From the NCBI GenBank assembly GCA_023229575.1, contig JALNYZ010000018.1, forward strand, positions 10,447 to 74,446: a stretch of 64,000 nucleotides of DNA. The letters run 5' to 3'. The DNA comes from Prolixibacteraceae bacterium (GTDB lineage Bacteria > Bacteroidota > Bacteroidia > Bacteroidales > Prolixibacteraceae). The notes below the pieces were generated by a model, which was not told where the DNA came from, did no database searches, and saw only the letters and a list, made by a program, of their open reading frames with translations. A program made the position numbers and the translations under genes. Positions 25,995-34,779 of this stretch are shown piece after piece (positions within the stretch are counted from its first letter, which is position 1; each line of letters opens with the position of its first letter).

Positions 25995-26194
25995 TCAAAA
26001 AGGAACTAACCTACGTCCATGATACTCATTGGAATGAATAAACTTCCTTATCTCTTCGAAATTTTCATAGTTAACCTTTCCAGCCACGATAATGGAAAGT
26101 TGTGATGACGCAATTTCGATCATGTTGCACCAGCAGCAACAGCGCTGATTGCTTCGTCGAACGACTCGACACAAATCTCTTTGACAATGTTCAT
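25995..26194 (-). pseudogene. cutC: Remnant of cutC (copper homeostasis protein) with large internal deletion
   Basis: Minus-strand ATG 26194 encodes MNIVKEICVESFDEAISAVA then AGAT and a stop. This is the N-terminal beta strand and helix of CutC (compare the family form ...VESxEEAxxAxxAGADRIELC). After a frame change the next bases read IEIASSQLSIIVAGKVNYEN, FEEIRKFIHSNEYHGRRLV and a TGA at 25995, which matches the C-terminal barrel strand and HG(T/R)KIV end of CutC. CutC is about 240 residues; about 175 are missing between the two pieces, so this is a deletion remnant, not a gene. It lies in the otherwise gene-free 25950-26372. Confidence 0.7.
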
Positions 26195-26325
26195 ATGTCT
26201 ATAATTTTGTTTTTCAATGGCCATATGGAACTCGCCATTAATCATTCACCTGTGTGAGAAGCAATACTTGTGGCTCGTTTCATCTGATCAAGTATTGGCA
26301 AAACAAATTGCTAAAATAATTGTTT

Positions 26326-26356
26326 TTTGACGGATCAACTCAAGTAGTTACATTTG
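26326..26356 (+). promoter_or_regulatory. Bacteroidota-type promoter of the phosphatase-fold gene
   Basis: TTTG at 26326-26329, exactly 19 bases, TACATTTG at 26349-26356; the ATG follows at 26373, giving a very short leader of about 10 bases. Confidence 0.7.
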
Positions 26357-26372
26357 TGCTAAAATATCCAGT

Positions 26373-28028
26373 ATGAATCTCCGCATATATTCTCCCTTCC
26401 TATTCCTTTTATTTCCCATTTCCCTGATTGCTCAAGGTCACACCACTGTTTCGGCTACCGCTCCCAGATTGATCGTTGGTTTGGTTGTTGAGAATATGCA
26501 TCCTGATTATGTGGAGCGTTATTGGGATAAGTTTGGAAATGAGGGATTCAAACGATTGTACTCACGTGGTTTTGTCTGCGCCAATCATCATGTCAACAAT
26601 CTTATCCAGCGGCCTTCAGTTGGTATGGCGACACTTTTTACAGGATCTACCCCATCACACCATGGTATTGTCAGTGATAATTGGGTGGATCGGTTGAAAA
26701 ACAAAGAGACGGACTGCATCTATGATAATAATTATTCAACGATAGGAACCAATTCAAATCTTGGACAACGGTCGGCTTCAAGATTGATGACACCTACCCT
26801 TGGTGACAGGCTGAAACTTATAACCAAAGGAAGAGCTCGGGTTTTTAGTGTGGCCATGAATGATTATGCGGCAATTTTTTCTGCAGGTCACTCGGCGGAT
26901 GGTGCTTATTGGTTTGATGAAACCACAGGCAGTATGATTTCCAGTAGTTTTTATTTGGATAAATATCCTGGTTGGGCAACTGAGTTTAATAAATTTAAAC
27001 TTGCAGATAAATATCTCGAAACACCCTGGAAAACTTTGTATGATCAGATAAGTTACAACGAAAGTGTGGAGAATGTCTCTCTTCACGAAACCGGCTTTCT
27101 GGATAAATATAATGCCTTTCCCTACGACCTTGCCAAATTAAAGAAAGAGTCAGATGGAACCTATTCGATTCTTAAAAGTACTCCTTTTGCAAACACCTAT
27201 TTGAAGGATTTTGTTCTGCAACTAATTCCCAAGGAACAACTGGGATATGATTTTGTACCTGATTTGTTGACAATAGTTTTCTCATCTATGGACAAGAATT
27301 GTGGAAATTTTGGTCCTTTGTCGGTAGAGATGGAGGACGTATATCTTCGATTGGATAAGGAAATTGCAGAATTGCTGAAATACATTGAGGATGGTTATGG
27401 AATTGATAATGTGCTCTTTTTTCTAACGTCTACTTCGAGTGTCTCCTATCATGCAGATTATCTTAAAGAAAGGTTCAAAATGAATACAGGGATTTTTAAT
27501 CCTGAAAGTTCTGTATCACTCTTGAAATCCTTTTTAAATATCAAATATGGCGAGGGGGATTGGGTCGAAAAGTTTGGCAATCAGCAGTTGTATTTAAACC
27601 ATGATCTGGCAGCTAAGAAAAAAATAAATTTACGTGATATGCAAGTTGAAGCTGCCAGGTTTTTAAACCAGTTTGAAGGAATTGCCTATGCAAAGGCTGC
27701 CTTTGAAATTGAGTCAGACAATTTCCTGGGCGGTCCGCTAGCCTCGTTTCAAAATAATTTTCATATCAAACGCTCTGGTGACGTAATGGTTCGTTACGAA
27801 GAGGGATGGCTCCCAAAAGAGAAGTATAAATCTGTAGATTATACAGACAATGACCAGGTGCCTTTGGTGTGGTATGGTGCTGGTATAAAAAGGGGCACCA
27901 CATTGAGAAAAACAGACGCAACAGATGTCGTTCCAACAATCTGTGCGCTTTTAGGAATTGTTCCTCCTGGAAGCACTACGGGTGTGGTTATTGATGAAAT
28001 TCTACCCAAATCAGCCGTAAGTGATTAA
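26373..28028 (+). CDS. Alkaline phosphatase superfamily protein, PafA-like but apparently catalytically dead
   Basis: 551 residues with a signal peptide (MNLRIYSPFLFLLFPISLIA, then QG). The fold is clear: PRLIVGLVVENMHPDYVERY, FTGSTPSHHGI, the FGPLSVEMEDVYLRLDKEIA helix, NVLFFLTSTSS and VPLVWYGAGI align along the length with PafA-type secreted alkaline phosphatases. The catalytic positions are changed: the metal-ligand Asp of PafA (D38) is Glu40, the nucleophile Thr79 aligns with Pro81 (Ser82 next to it), Asp305 is kept as Asp307, but His309 aligns with Gly311, and the Asp-His pair 352/353 is Thr354-Ser355. The frame is otherwise intact. The likely role is structural, binding or regulatory. 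Alignment was by eye; PafA numbers are from memory. Confidence 0.85.
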   Translation: MNLRIYSPFLFLLFPISLIAQGHTTVSATAPRLIVGLVVENMHPDYVERYWDKFGNEGFKRLYSRGFVCANHHVNNLIQRPSVGMATLFTGSTPSHHGIVSDNWVDRLKNKETDCIYDNNYSTIGTNSNLGQRSASRLMTPTLGDRLKLITKGRARVFSVAMNDYAAIFSAGHSADGAYWFDETTGSMISSSFYLDKYPGWATEFNKFKLADKYLETPWKTLYDQISYNESVENVSLHETGFLDKYNAFPYDLAKLKKESDGTYSILKSTPFANTYLKDFVLQLIPKEQLGYDFVPDLLTIVFSSMDKNCGNFGPLSVEMEDVYLRLDKEIAELLKYIEDGYGIDNVLFFLTSTSSVSYHADYLKERFKMNTGIFNPESSVSLLKSFLNIKYGEGDWVEKFGNQQLYLNHDLAAKKKINLRDMQVEAARFLNQFEGIAYAKAAFEIESDNFLGGPLASFQNNFHIKRSGDVMVRYEEGWLPKEKYKSVDYTDNDQVPLVWYGAGIKRGTTLRKTDATDVVPTICALLGIVPPGSTTGVVIDEILPKSAVSD

Positions 28029-28046
28029 GGAACGTTTGACCGTTCC
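28029..28046. terminator. Short hairpin between convergent genes
   Basis: GGAACG (28029-28034) / CGTTCC (28041-28046) with a six-base loop, directly after the phosphatase-fold gene stop and 15 bases from the EamA stop. There is no T run, so terminator activity is uncertain. Confidence 0.4.
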
Positions 28047-28060
28047 AAAATAAATGGTCC

Positions 28061-28963
28061 CTAGATAAAAAAAACGACCATGCCACCCACGGCCATGCAG
28101 GCACCGATCACCTCTTTCCAGTTTAATTTTTCCTTAAGAAAGAAGACTGATGGCAACAGGATAAATACCGGAACAGTTGCAATTAGTGTTGATGCCACTC
28201 CTACCTTTGTATGCTGAAATGCGAGAAGACTCAATGAAACTCCCAAAAAAGGGCCAAAAAAGGAGCCAATTAAAAGCGGATTAAGTGCCTTTTGACTAAG
28301 AATTGAGCTTTTTACGTTTCTCCAATTTCTCGTAAGACTGATAATCAAAACGAATCCTATAATCCCGGTTATGGTTCGTATTTGTGAAGAGGCAAATGGA
28401 TCGTAACTACCCATTCCCAGTTTGGAAAATACTGCTCCAATGCCCTGACCTGCTGCACCTCCAATAGCGAGGAGAAGTCCCTTTAACGGATAATTTAATC
28501 CGTGGGTCATTTTATCATCGACCTCCTCTCTTTTAAGGATAACTATGGCAATTCCGGAAAGGACCAATATCATTCCAAGCAGATTAAGCCAGGTAAATGT
28601 TTCATGAAGGATGAGAACCCCAAAGATTGTCGCGATGGGGGGAGCAAGTGACATAATCAGCATGGATACTTTAGCGGATTGGTAGGAATAAGATGCGAAA
28701 AGGAAATAGTCCCCTAAAACAAACCCAATTAGACCAGAAACCGAAAGCCATTTCCATGATTCGGGAGTTGCATCTGAAGGCAGCCAAAGACCTCTCATTA
28801 TTTTAGACCAGACCATGTACATGATCATGGCGAACAAAAGTCTGAAAAGGTTTACTGTCAGAGATCCTGCCCGACGGGTCGCTATGGAAAAGGTGAGCGC
28901 AGAGACGGTCCAGCAGATGGCTGTAAGGATTGCTGTTATTTCACCGAGATGGTTAATTTGCAT
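28061..28963 (-). CDS. EamA/DMT-family metabolite transporter
   Basis: 300 residues and ten predicted helices arranged as two EamA repeats: residues about 5-145 (ITAILTAICWTVSALTFSIA to LNLLGMILVLSGIAIVIL) and about 160-300 (GLLLAIGGAAGQGIGAVFSK to VIGACMAVGGMVVFFI). Each repeat ends with the expected E-x-(W/L)-x-x-x-x-G-x-x-x-x-x-G helix. These inner-membrane exporters move amino acids, nucleosides or other small metabolites; the substrate cannot be read from sequence. A TACATTTG -7 box lies just upstream on the minus strand (28991-28984), without a good -33. Confidence 0.88.
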   Translation of the reverse strand: MQINHLGEITAILTAICWTVSALTFSIATRRAGSLTVNLFRLLFAMIMYMVWSKIMRGLWLPSDATPESWKWLSVSGLIGFVLGDYFLFASYSYQSAKVSMLIMSLAPPIATIFGVLILHETFTWLNLLGMILVLSGIAIVILKREEVDDKMTHGLNYPLKGLLLAIGGAAGQGIGAVFSKLGMGSYDPFASSQIRTITGIIGFVLIISLTRNWRNVKSSILSQKALNPLLIGSFFGPFLGVSLSLLAFQHTKVGVASTLIATVPVFILLPSVFFLKEKLNWKEVIGACMAVGGMVVFFI

Positions 28964-29046
28964 CGGTTAATTTTTGAATGGCGCAAATGTAGGTATAGTT
29001 AGAGGATATTATCTACCAATGGCAACTATCTTTTTGTAAAAATCAG

Positions 29047-31500
29047 CTACAAAACCAATTGCAAAGTTCCCACTACACCAAACTTAGAACTGGTATTGTC
29101 AAGCTTGTTGTATCTCCAGACCCCGACGATTTTAAATACCTTAAAAATGTTTTCCAATCCTAAAGAGACCTCTGTATAAGGATTATTCTGAAGACTCTTC
29201 ATTCCGGTTGGGAATAGCATGGAATTGTGTTTTGAAGGGTCGTAGTTTCCAATTACAGAGCGTACTCCAAGCAACTCCCTCCACTTCAGTTTTCTGAAAA
29301 GTGGAATTTTATTAAGGAAATATCCCTGAAAATGATGTTCAAGAAACAGGGACAAATAGCTGTCACTTATAAATTCCTGCATGTTCATCATGTTAAACGA
29401 GTAAAAATCATAGGCATAGGTGTCATTCCCTTCATGTATTTTCATCAAAGGGAAAGGTACATCACCCCATATTTTGCCGGCCTGAATGGAATAATAGCTA
29501 AACCCGAATGGATTGAGCATTAATTTTTGATTGATTCTGGCTTCCAGTTTGTAATAGTTGAACTCTCCGCCCAGAAGTCCTTTCATACCAACCGAGAAGT
29601 CCAGATTGAAAATAGGTTTGGAGTTTTCAAATTTTGATCTCTCAAAACCATCCTGTATGTAATACTCATTTGGTGCATAACGGGTGTTGAGACTCAGCTC
29701 ACTATTTCGAATGAATGGAATTAAATTTCCGGAAGGTGATTCGAATTTGATAATTGGGGCACTGTAATATTTTGTTCCATTGAAAGAGAATTTATTGGTT
29801 AAACCTGCCACCCACTCCTTTTCATAATTGATCTCCAGCCTGTCGACAAGATTTAATTTATTGTAGGGAACCTTATTCAACAGCACATTCAATATGTTGT
29901 CGATCATAAAGGCATTCTTACTTTTGCCAAAAATTTCGTAATCGTGTTTGTACTGAGCAGAAAGGTAATCTTTAGGCTTTTTAGAGAAGTAGTATTCGAA
30001 TCCACCGCTATACTTGTATTCCTGGTCTTTTGAACCGTAAGCTGCATAACCGTTGAGACGAAGGTTGTGGTTGAATTTCATGGTTGTGCGTGCACCAAAT
30101 TTGAATCTGTTACCCTCTACAGGATTGTTTGAATAGAAAGAGTAATACTGTCCAAGTTCGATTTTTCCTAAATCCCTGTACCCATAGTAAAACATATATA
30201 CGTACTCTGCGGTGGTTTTGTACAGTGGAACTTGTTTAATCGAATCAACCATTTTGTAAATTCCCAATTCTCTTTTCTGTAATTCGATTGGCCTGGAATT
30301 TTCCCAGAATCTTTCATCTTTGTTCATGGCATCATCACGGACTGAGATTCTTTCATTGGCTTCCAATTTTACACCTTTGACCTTTTCAAAAGTAAAATCC
30401 TGATAGAAATTGGCCTTTCTTCCAATTACACCGATCCTTTTGGATTTCGGATCTTTTTGGATGTCAACATCAAGAACAATGGTTTCATTTTTTGGAGTCC
30501 ATCTTTCGTTAATAAATTCAAACTCAACGGCATACTTAAAATTGTTAACAAAATTAATATTCGCTTTTTCGGAAAGTTGCATATCAATTTTCGTCAGGGC
30601 ATAACTTTCAGCCTCCACCCAAAGTTGGCCCTTGAAAGTAGGACTTTGGGCCGATCTGGGTTTGAAGGAGAGTTCGTAATATTTCTTACCTGCCCTCAAT
30701 GTGCTGTCAATAAGGTAATATTTGTAAAACTGTAGTCCCATGCTGTTTATGGGTGATACCAATCCAACATCTTTGATCATCAGATAGTTGTCATAAGGAT
30801 TTAATCCTTCATAAACCTTTCCTGTAAATTTTGAAATCATATTTGAAGTCATACCAGAAGCCTTGTTGGCGACGATTTCCTCACGATCTTTTGTGATTCC
30901 GCTTTCATGAAAATAGTTGGAATAGGTTTCTGAAAAGAATACAGGTAGGAAGGCTTTACCTTCTGTTTTGAGGGAATCGATGTAGTCAAAAACAAAATCG
31001 AAAGATTTTAATAATCGTTTAGTCCGAAGTGATTTGTCAATGTTTTTAAGATCGACTTCTGTTTTTGAGTATAACTTACTGTGCCATGAGGGAAAGTTTG
31101 CCGGATTATTCTCCTTTTTATGATCAATAATTTTTTTGAACAGTGGAATTGCAGGGTTCTCACCGGGCTTAACAATCACCTCACCTGTCATGATCATGTC
31201 TTCCTCCAGTGTAATATCAAGTTTGGCTGTCTGCTTGAGTTTTACAGGTAACTCAATTTTCTTGTAACCTATAGAAGAAATTTCTATGCTATTGGTAGGT
31301 GTAAATGTACTGAGGTTGAAATTGCCATTCAGGTCAGACATGGTACCTATGTAAGTTCCCTTGAAGACGATGGTAGCGTATGGTATAGGTATTCCTGTTT
31401 TAGCTTCAGTGATCTTTCCTGAAACAATTGTTTTTTGAGCTAAAGATACCTGAGTAGAAAGCACAATAAAAGTTAAGATCAGAGAGATAGTTTTGTTCAT
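29047..31500 (-). CDS. DUF5686 family outer-membrane protein with carboxypeptidase-like regulatory domain
   Basis: 817 residues. Signal peptide MNKTISLILTFIVLSTQVSL (then AQ); a CarboxypepD_reg-like beta-sandwich at about 25-110 (VSGKITEAKTGIPIPYATIV, FKGTYIGTMSDLNGNFNLST, ISSIGYKKIEL); then the large DUF5686 region, first mixed alpha/beta and from about residue 400 a series of amphipathic strands consistent with a beta-barrel (FKFGARTTMKFNHNLRLNGY, SGGFEYYFSKKP, LNTRYAPNEYYI). The family is widespread in Bacteroidota, commonly linked with outer-membrane remodelling, but unassigned. Single gene; the 405-base spacer 31501-31905 to nagB shows no gene and no consensus promoter I could recognise. 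Confidence 0.82.
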   Translation of the reverse strand: MNKTISLILTFIVLSTQVSLAQKTIVSGKITEAKTGIPIPYATIVFKGTYIGTMSDLNGNFNLSTFTPTNSIEISSIGYKKIELPVKLKQTAKLDITLEEDMIMTGEVIVKPGENPAIPLFKKIIDHKKENNPANFPSWHSKLYSKTEVDLKNIDKSLRTKRLLKSFDFVFDYIDSLKTEGKAFLPVFFSETYSNYFHESGITKDREEIVANKASGMTSNMISKFTGKVYEGLNPYDNYLMIKDVGLVSPINSMGLQFYKYYLIDSTLRAGKKYYELSFKPRSAQSPTFKGQLWVEAESYALTKIDMQLSEKANINFVNNFKYAVEFEFINERWTPKNETIVLDVDIQKDPKSKRIGVIGRKANFYQDFTFEKVKGVKLEANERISVRDDAMNKDERFWENSRPIELQKRELGIYKMVDSIKQVPLYKTTAEYVYMFYYGYRDLGKIELGQYYSFYSNNPVEGNRFKFGARTTMKFNHNLRLNGYAAYGSKDQEYKYSGGFEYYFSKKPKDYLSAQYKHDYEIFGKSKNAFMIDNILNVLLNKVPYNKLNLVDRLEINYEKEWVAGLTNKFSFNGTKYYSAPIIKFESPSGNLIPFIRNSELSLNTRYAPNEYYIQDGFERSKFENSKPIFNLDFSVGMKGLLGGEFNYYKLEARINQKLMLNPFGFSYYSIQAGKIWGDVPFPLMKIHEGNDTYAYDFYSFNMMNMQEFISDSYLSLFLEHHFQGYFLNKIPLFRKLKWRELLGVRSVIGNYDPSKHNSMLFPTGMKSLQNNPYTEVSLGLENIFKVFKIVGVWRYNKLDNTSSKFGVVGTLQLVL

Positions 31501-31905
31501 TTTATTTTCTCCTGATTCGGGTTTAAAGCCATAATTGAAAAAATATTGTATTGAATTTATCAGATTAGCGCACTAATAAATTTCATTACGGATGAGTCAT
31601 AGTTTTTACGTCAGATTGACAGCGAAATTAAAAAATGGTTTAACAGAAAGTTTCAGACCGATTTATTTGGTCATTGGAATGTTATAAATTGAAATGTAAA
31701 TTGACGCATTAATGTATCACAAAAATTGCAATATTCTTTACAATTGCATACGACTTGAATATTAAAAAGGTTTAAAGTGTCTTAATCGTGGAACCAAATT
31801 CTTCCTGAACAAAATATTAGCTTCTTTTTTGAATATGGAGGTTGATTGTTTTATAAATTTTATCAATTTTGACGAATAATTGAAGAAAACAAATTATTAA
31901 ATGCT

Positions 31906-32739
31906 ATGAGATTAATTATCCTCCCTGATGCCAGTAATGTAGCCCAATGGTCTGCCAATTATATAGCCCATAAAATTTGTATGGCAAATCCAACCCCAGA
32001 GAACCCTTTTGTCTTAGGATTGCCAACCGGTAGCACCCCTCTTGGAACTTACATCGAATTGATTAAACTTCATAAGGAGGGTAAAGTTACTTTTCAGAAT
32101 GTTATCACATTTAACATGGATGAATATGTGGGGATTGATAAAAATCATCCGCAGAGTTACCATACCTTTATGTGGGACAATTTTTTTAAGCATATCGATA
32201 TCAGGCCTGCAAATGTAAATCTGCTTGATGGGAATGCTCCCGATTTGAAAATGGAATGTAGCAGGTATGAAGCCAAGATTAAATCTGTTGGCGGAATTGA
32301 TCTTTTTCTTGGTGGTGTTGGGGCAGATGGTCACATTGCTTTCAATGAACCAGGATCTAGTTTAACATCCCGGACCAGGGATAAGGCCCTGAATACTGAC
32401 ACTAAAATTGTTAACAGCCGTTTCTTCGGTAACGACGTAAATCAGGTCCCTAAAGTTGCATTAACTGTTGGGGTAGGTACCATAATGGATGCCCAGGAAG
32501 TGTTAATTCTTGTTACAGGGCATAATAAATCACGAGCACTCCATAAAGCCGTTGAAGGGGCAGTCAACCATATGTGGACTATTTCAGCACTTCAAAATCA
32601 TTCTCACGGGATGATGGTATGTGATGAAGATGCCACCATTGAGCTGAAAGTTGGAACCTACAAATATTTCAAGGAGATCGAAAAAGAGAACCTAGATCCA
32701 GGAAATATTTGGACTGATAAAAAAAATTCCTGTTGGTAA
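31906..32739 (+). CDS. nagB: Glucosamine-6-phosphate deaminase
   Basis: 277 residues, close to the family's 265-270. Typical segments: FVLGLPTGSTPLGTYIELIK (phosphate-binding GLPTGSTP), ITFNMDEYVGIDKNHPQSYH (catalytic Asp and family signature), GGIDLFLGGVGADGHIAFNE (active-site GxGxDGHIAFNEP) and LILVTGHNKSRALHKAVEGA. It converts glucosamine-6-phosphate to fructose-6-phosphate and ammonia. Several residues that bind GlcNAc6P in the allosteric E. coli enzyme cannot be judged by eye. It ends one base from the convergent argF stop. Confidence 0.96.
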   Translation: MRLIILPDASNVAQWSANYIAHKICMANPTPENPFVLGLPTGSTPLGTYIELIKLHKEGKVTFQNVITFNMDEYVGIDKNHPQSYHTFMWDNFFKHIDIRPANVNLLDGNAPDLKMECSRYEAKIKSVGGIDLFLGGVGADGHIAFNEPGSSLTSRTRDKALNTDTKIVNSRFFGNDVNQVPKVALTVGVGTIMDAQEVLILVTGHNKSRALHKAVEGAVNHMWTISALQNHSHGMMVCDEDATIELKVGTYKYFKEIEKENLDPGNIWTDKKNSCW

Positions 32740-32740
32740 A

Positions 32741-33739
32741 CTAACCCAATGTTGCTACCATTACTGCTTTGATGGTGTGCATTCTGTTTTCTGCCTGGTC
32801 GAAGACGATGGAAGCTTTGCTTTCGAAAACTTCATCAGTAACCTCCATTGCATCAATGCCGAATTGCTGAAAAATATCATCCCCTGTTTTTGTTTCCCGG
32901 TTGTGATATGCCGGAAGGCAGTGAAGAAACTTGGTGTTTTTATTTCCGGTAAGCTCCATCGTTTTTGAATTGATCTGGTAGGGCATAAGCAAAGCAATTC
33001 TTTGCTGCCAAACAGCCACAGGTTCTCCCATCGAAACCCAAACATCGGTGTAAAGGAAATCGCAATCTTTTACGGCCAATTCCAGGTTTTCAGTTACAGT
33101 AATTATGGCACCTGTACTTTTTGCAATTGCCCTGCAGGTCTCCTGTAGTTCTATGGATGGTTGAAATTGCATTGGTGCTGCAGCCCTGAAATCCATCCCC
33201 ATTTTAGCTGCACCTACCATCAGCGAGTTTCCCATGTTGTTGCGGGCATCACCGAGATAAGCAAATTTTATTTCAGACAGAGGTTTTTCTGAATGTTCCC
33301 GCATGGTTAGGAAATCTGCCAGAATCTGGGTTGGATGGAACTCGTCGGTCAATCCATTCCATACAGGAACACCCGAATATTCTGCGAGGGTTTCAACCAA
33401 ATCCTGACCATATCCGCGATATTGAATACCATCGTACATCCGACCAAGTACTCGGGCAGTATCTTTCATGGATTCTTTTGTGCCGATCTGGGATCCGGTC
33501 GGTCCAAGGTAGGTAACGTGAGCTCCCTGATCATATGCGGCTACTTCAAAAGCGCATCTGGTGCGTGTTGACGTTTTTTCGAAAATCAGGGCGATATTTT
33601 TACCGGTCAGAACCGGCTCTTCTGTGCCTGTTTTCTTTGCCCATTTTAGTTCTGCAGCCAAATTGAGTAAATACTCTATTTCAGATGGTTGAAAATCAAG
33701 TAGTTTTAAAAAATTTTTATTGTATAGAAGATTTTGCAT
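32741..33739 (-). CDS. argF: Ornithine carbamoyltransferase (probably catabolic type)
   Basis: 332 residues, standard length. The carbamoyl-phosphate motif is EKTSTRTRCAFEVAA (STRTR), followed by GIQYRGYG, FHPTQILADFLTMRE (HPTQ) and the ornithine-binding HCLPAYH (HCLP). The enzyme joins carbamoyl phosphate and ornithine to citrulline, or runs in reverse in arginine fermentation. It lies 12 bases after the carbamate kinase gene in the same direction, which favours the catabolic (arcB) reading: citrulline to carbamoyl phosphate, then ATP from carbamate kinase. No arginine deiminase gene is in the window. Confidence 0.95.
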   Translation of the reverse strand: MQNLLYNKNFLKLLDFQPSEIEYLLNLAAELKWAKKTGTEEPVLTGKNIALIFEKTSTRTRCAFEVAAYDQGAHVTYLGPTGSQIGTKESMKDTARVLGRMYDGIQYRGYGQDLVETLAEYSGVPVWNGLTDEFHPTQILADFLTMREHSEKPLSEIKFAYLGDARNNMGNSLMVGAAKMGMDFRAAAPMQFQPSIELQETCRAIAKSTGAIITVTENLELAVKDCDFLYTDVWVSMGEPVAVWQQRIALLMPYQINSKTMELTGNKNTKFLHCLPAYHNRETKTGDDIFQQFGIDAMEVTDEVFESKASIVFDQAENRMHTIKAVMVATLG

Positions 33740-33751
33740 AGGTTACAATGT

Positions 33752-34708
33752 TTAAGAATTGTATTTCAAAGTAATTTTTGATCCAAACGATTTGTCCTCA
33801 AGTTTGGAAGCTTCGGTGATAATACTTTTTATCCCTCCCCTCTCTACAAATTTCATGGCCGCTACAATTTTGGGAGCCATGCTTCCTTCTCCAAAAGTAC
33901 CCAATTCCAGATATCTTTTCGTATCCCGGTAATCGAGGAATTCGAGCTTCTCCTGGGTTGGTAACCCAAAATCCTTGTAGATGAATGAGACATCCGTCAG
34001 AATGTAAAATTCATCTGCTCCAACACCGGAGGCCAGCACTGAAGAGGCCAGGTCCTTGTCGATCACTGCATCAACAGTCCGAAGATTGTTCCCGCTATCA
34101 AAGAATATCGGAATTCCCCCACCTCCGCAAGTGATCACAATGTTCCCTTTTCGTGCAAGATCCCTGATCAACTCCAGATTAAGAATATTTTTCGGTACAG
34201 GTGAAGGAACTACTCTCCTCCAACCGTTTCCACTTTTTTTACTCTCCTTAAATGACCATCCTTTTTGCTTTTCCAAGGCTTTTGCTTGTTCAAAGTTATA
34301 GGTTGCGCCTATTCGTTTGGTGGGATTGGAGAAGGCTGGATCTTCCGGGTCGACTTCGACCATGCCAACCAGGGTAACGACATTTCGTTCTATTTTGTAT
34401 TTGCTTAGGATATTGCGAAAGATCCGTTCGATCATGTATCCAATGCCACCCTGGGAATCTGCAACACAAATGTCAAGCGGCATTTGCGGAATACCATAGA
34501 CTTGTTCACCAGCATCATTTCTCATCAGGATGTTTCCAACCTGGGGCCCGTTCCCATGTGTAATGATCAGGTCATAATCCTCCCGTACCAGGAATAGCAG
34601 GCTCTCGATGGTTTCGGAAGTATGCACCTCTTGTTGTTCGATGGTTCCTTGTTCAGTGTCGCGCAACAGCGCATTTCCTCCCAGGGCAACCACAGCCAGT
34701 TTTTTCAT
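33752..34708 (-). CDS. arcC: Carbamate kinase
   Basis: 318 residues. N-terminal KLAVVALGGNALLRD, LIITHGNGPQVGNILMRND and IVITCGGGGIPIFFDSG, then DAVIDKDLASSVLASGVGAD, are the carbamate-kinase signatures of the amino-acid-kinase fold. It transfers phosphate from carbamoyl phosphate to ADP, giving ATP, CO2 and ammonia. It is cotranscribed with argF (12-base gap) and follows the thymidylate-synthase-fold gene (71-base gap). Together with argF it forms the lower half of the arginine deiminase pathway, or of catabolism of another ureido compound. Confidence 0.95.
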   Translation of the reverse strand: MKKLAVVALGGNALLRDTEQGTIEQQEVHTSETIESLLFLVREDYDLIITHGNGPQVGNILMRNDAGEQVYGIPQMPLDICVADSQGGIGYMIERIFRNILSKYKIERNVVTLVGMVEVDPEDPAFSNPTKRIGATYNFEQAKALEKQKGWSFKESKKSGNGWRRVVPSPVPKNILNLELIRDLARKGNIVITCGGGGIPIFFDSGNNLRTVDAVIDKDLASSVLASGVGADEFYILTDVSFIYKDFGLPTQEKLEFLDYRDTKRYLELGTFGEGSMAPKIVAAMKFVERGGIKSIITEASKLEDKSFGSKITLKYNS

Positions 34709-34779
34709 CTGTTGGTTAGCCTTTTATATTTGGATCGAAGGTAGAAACAGTTTTTGGAGGAATTTATGACAAACATCCA

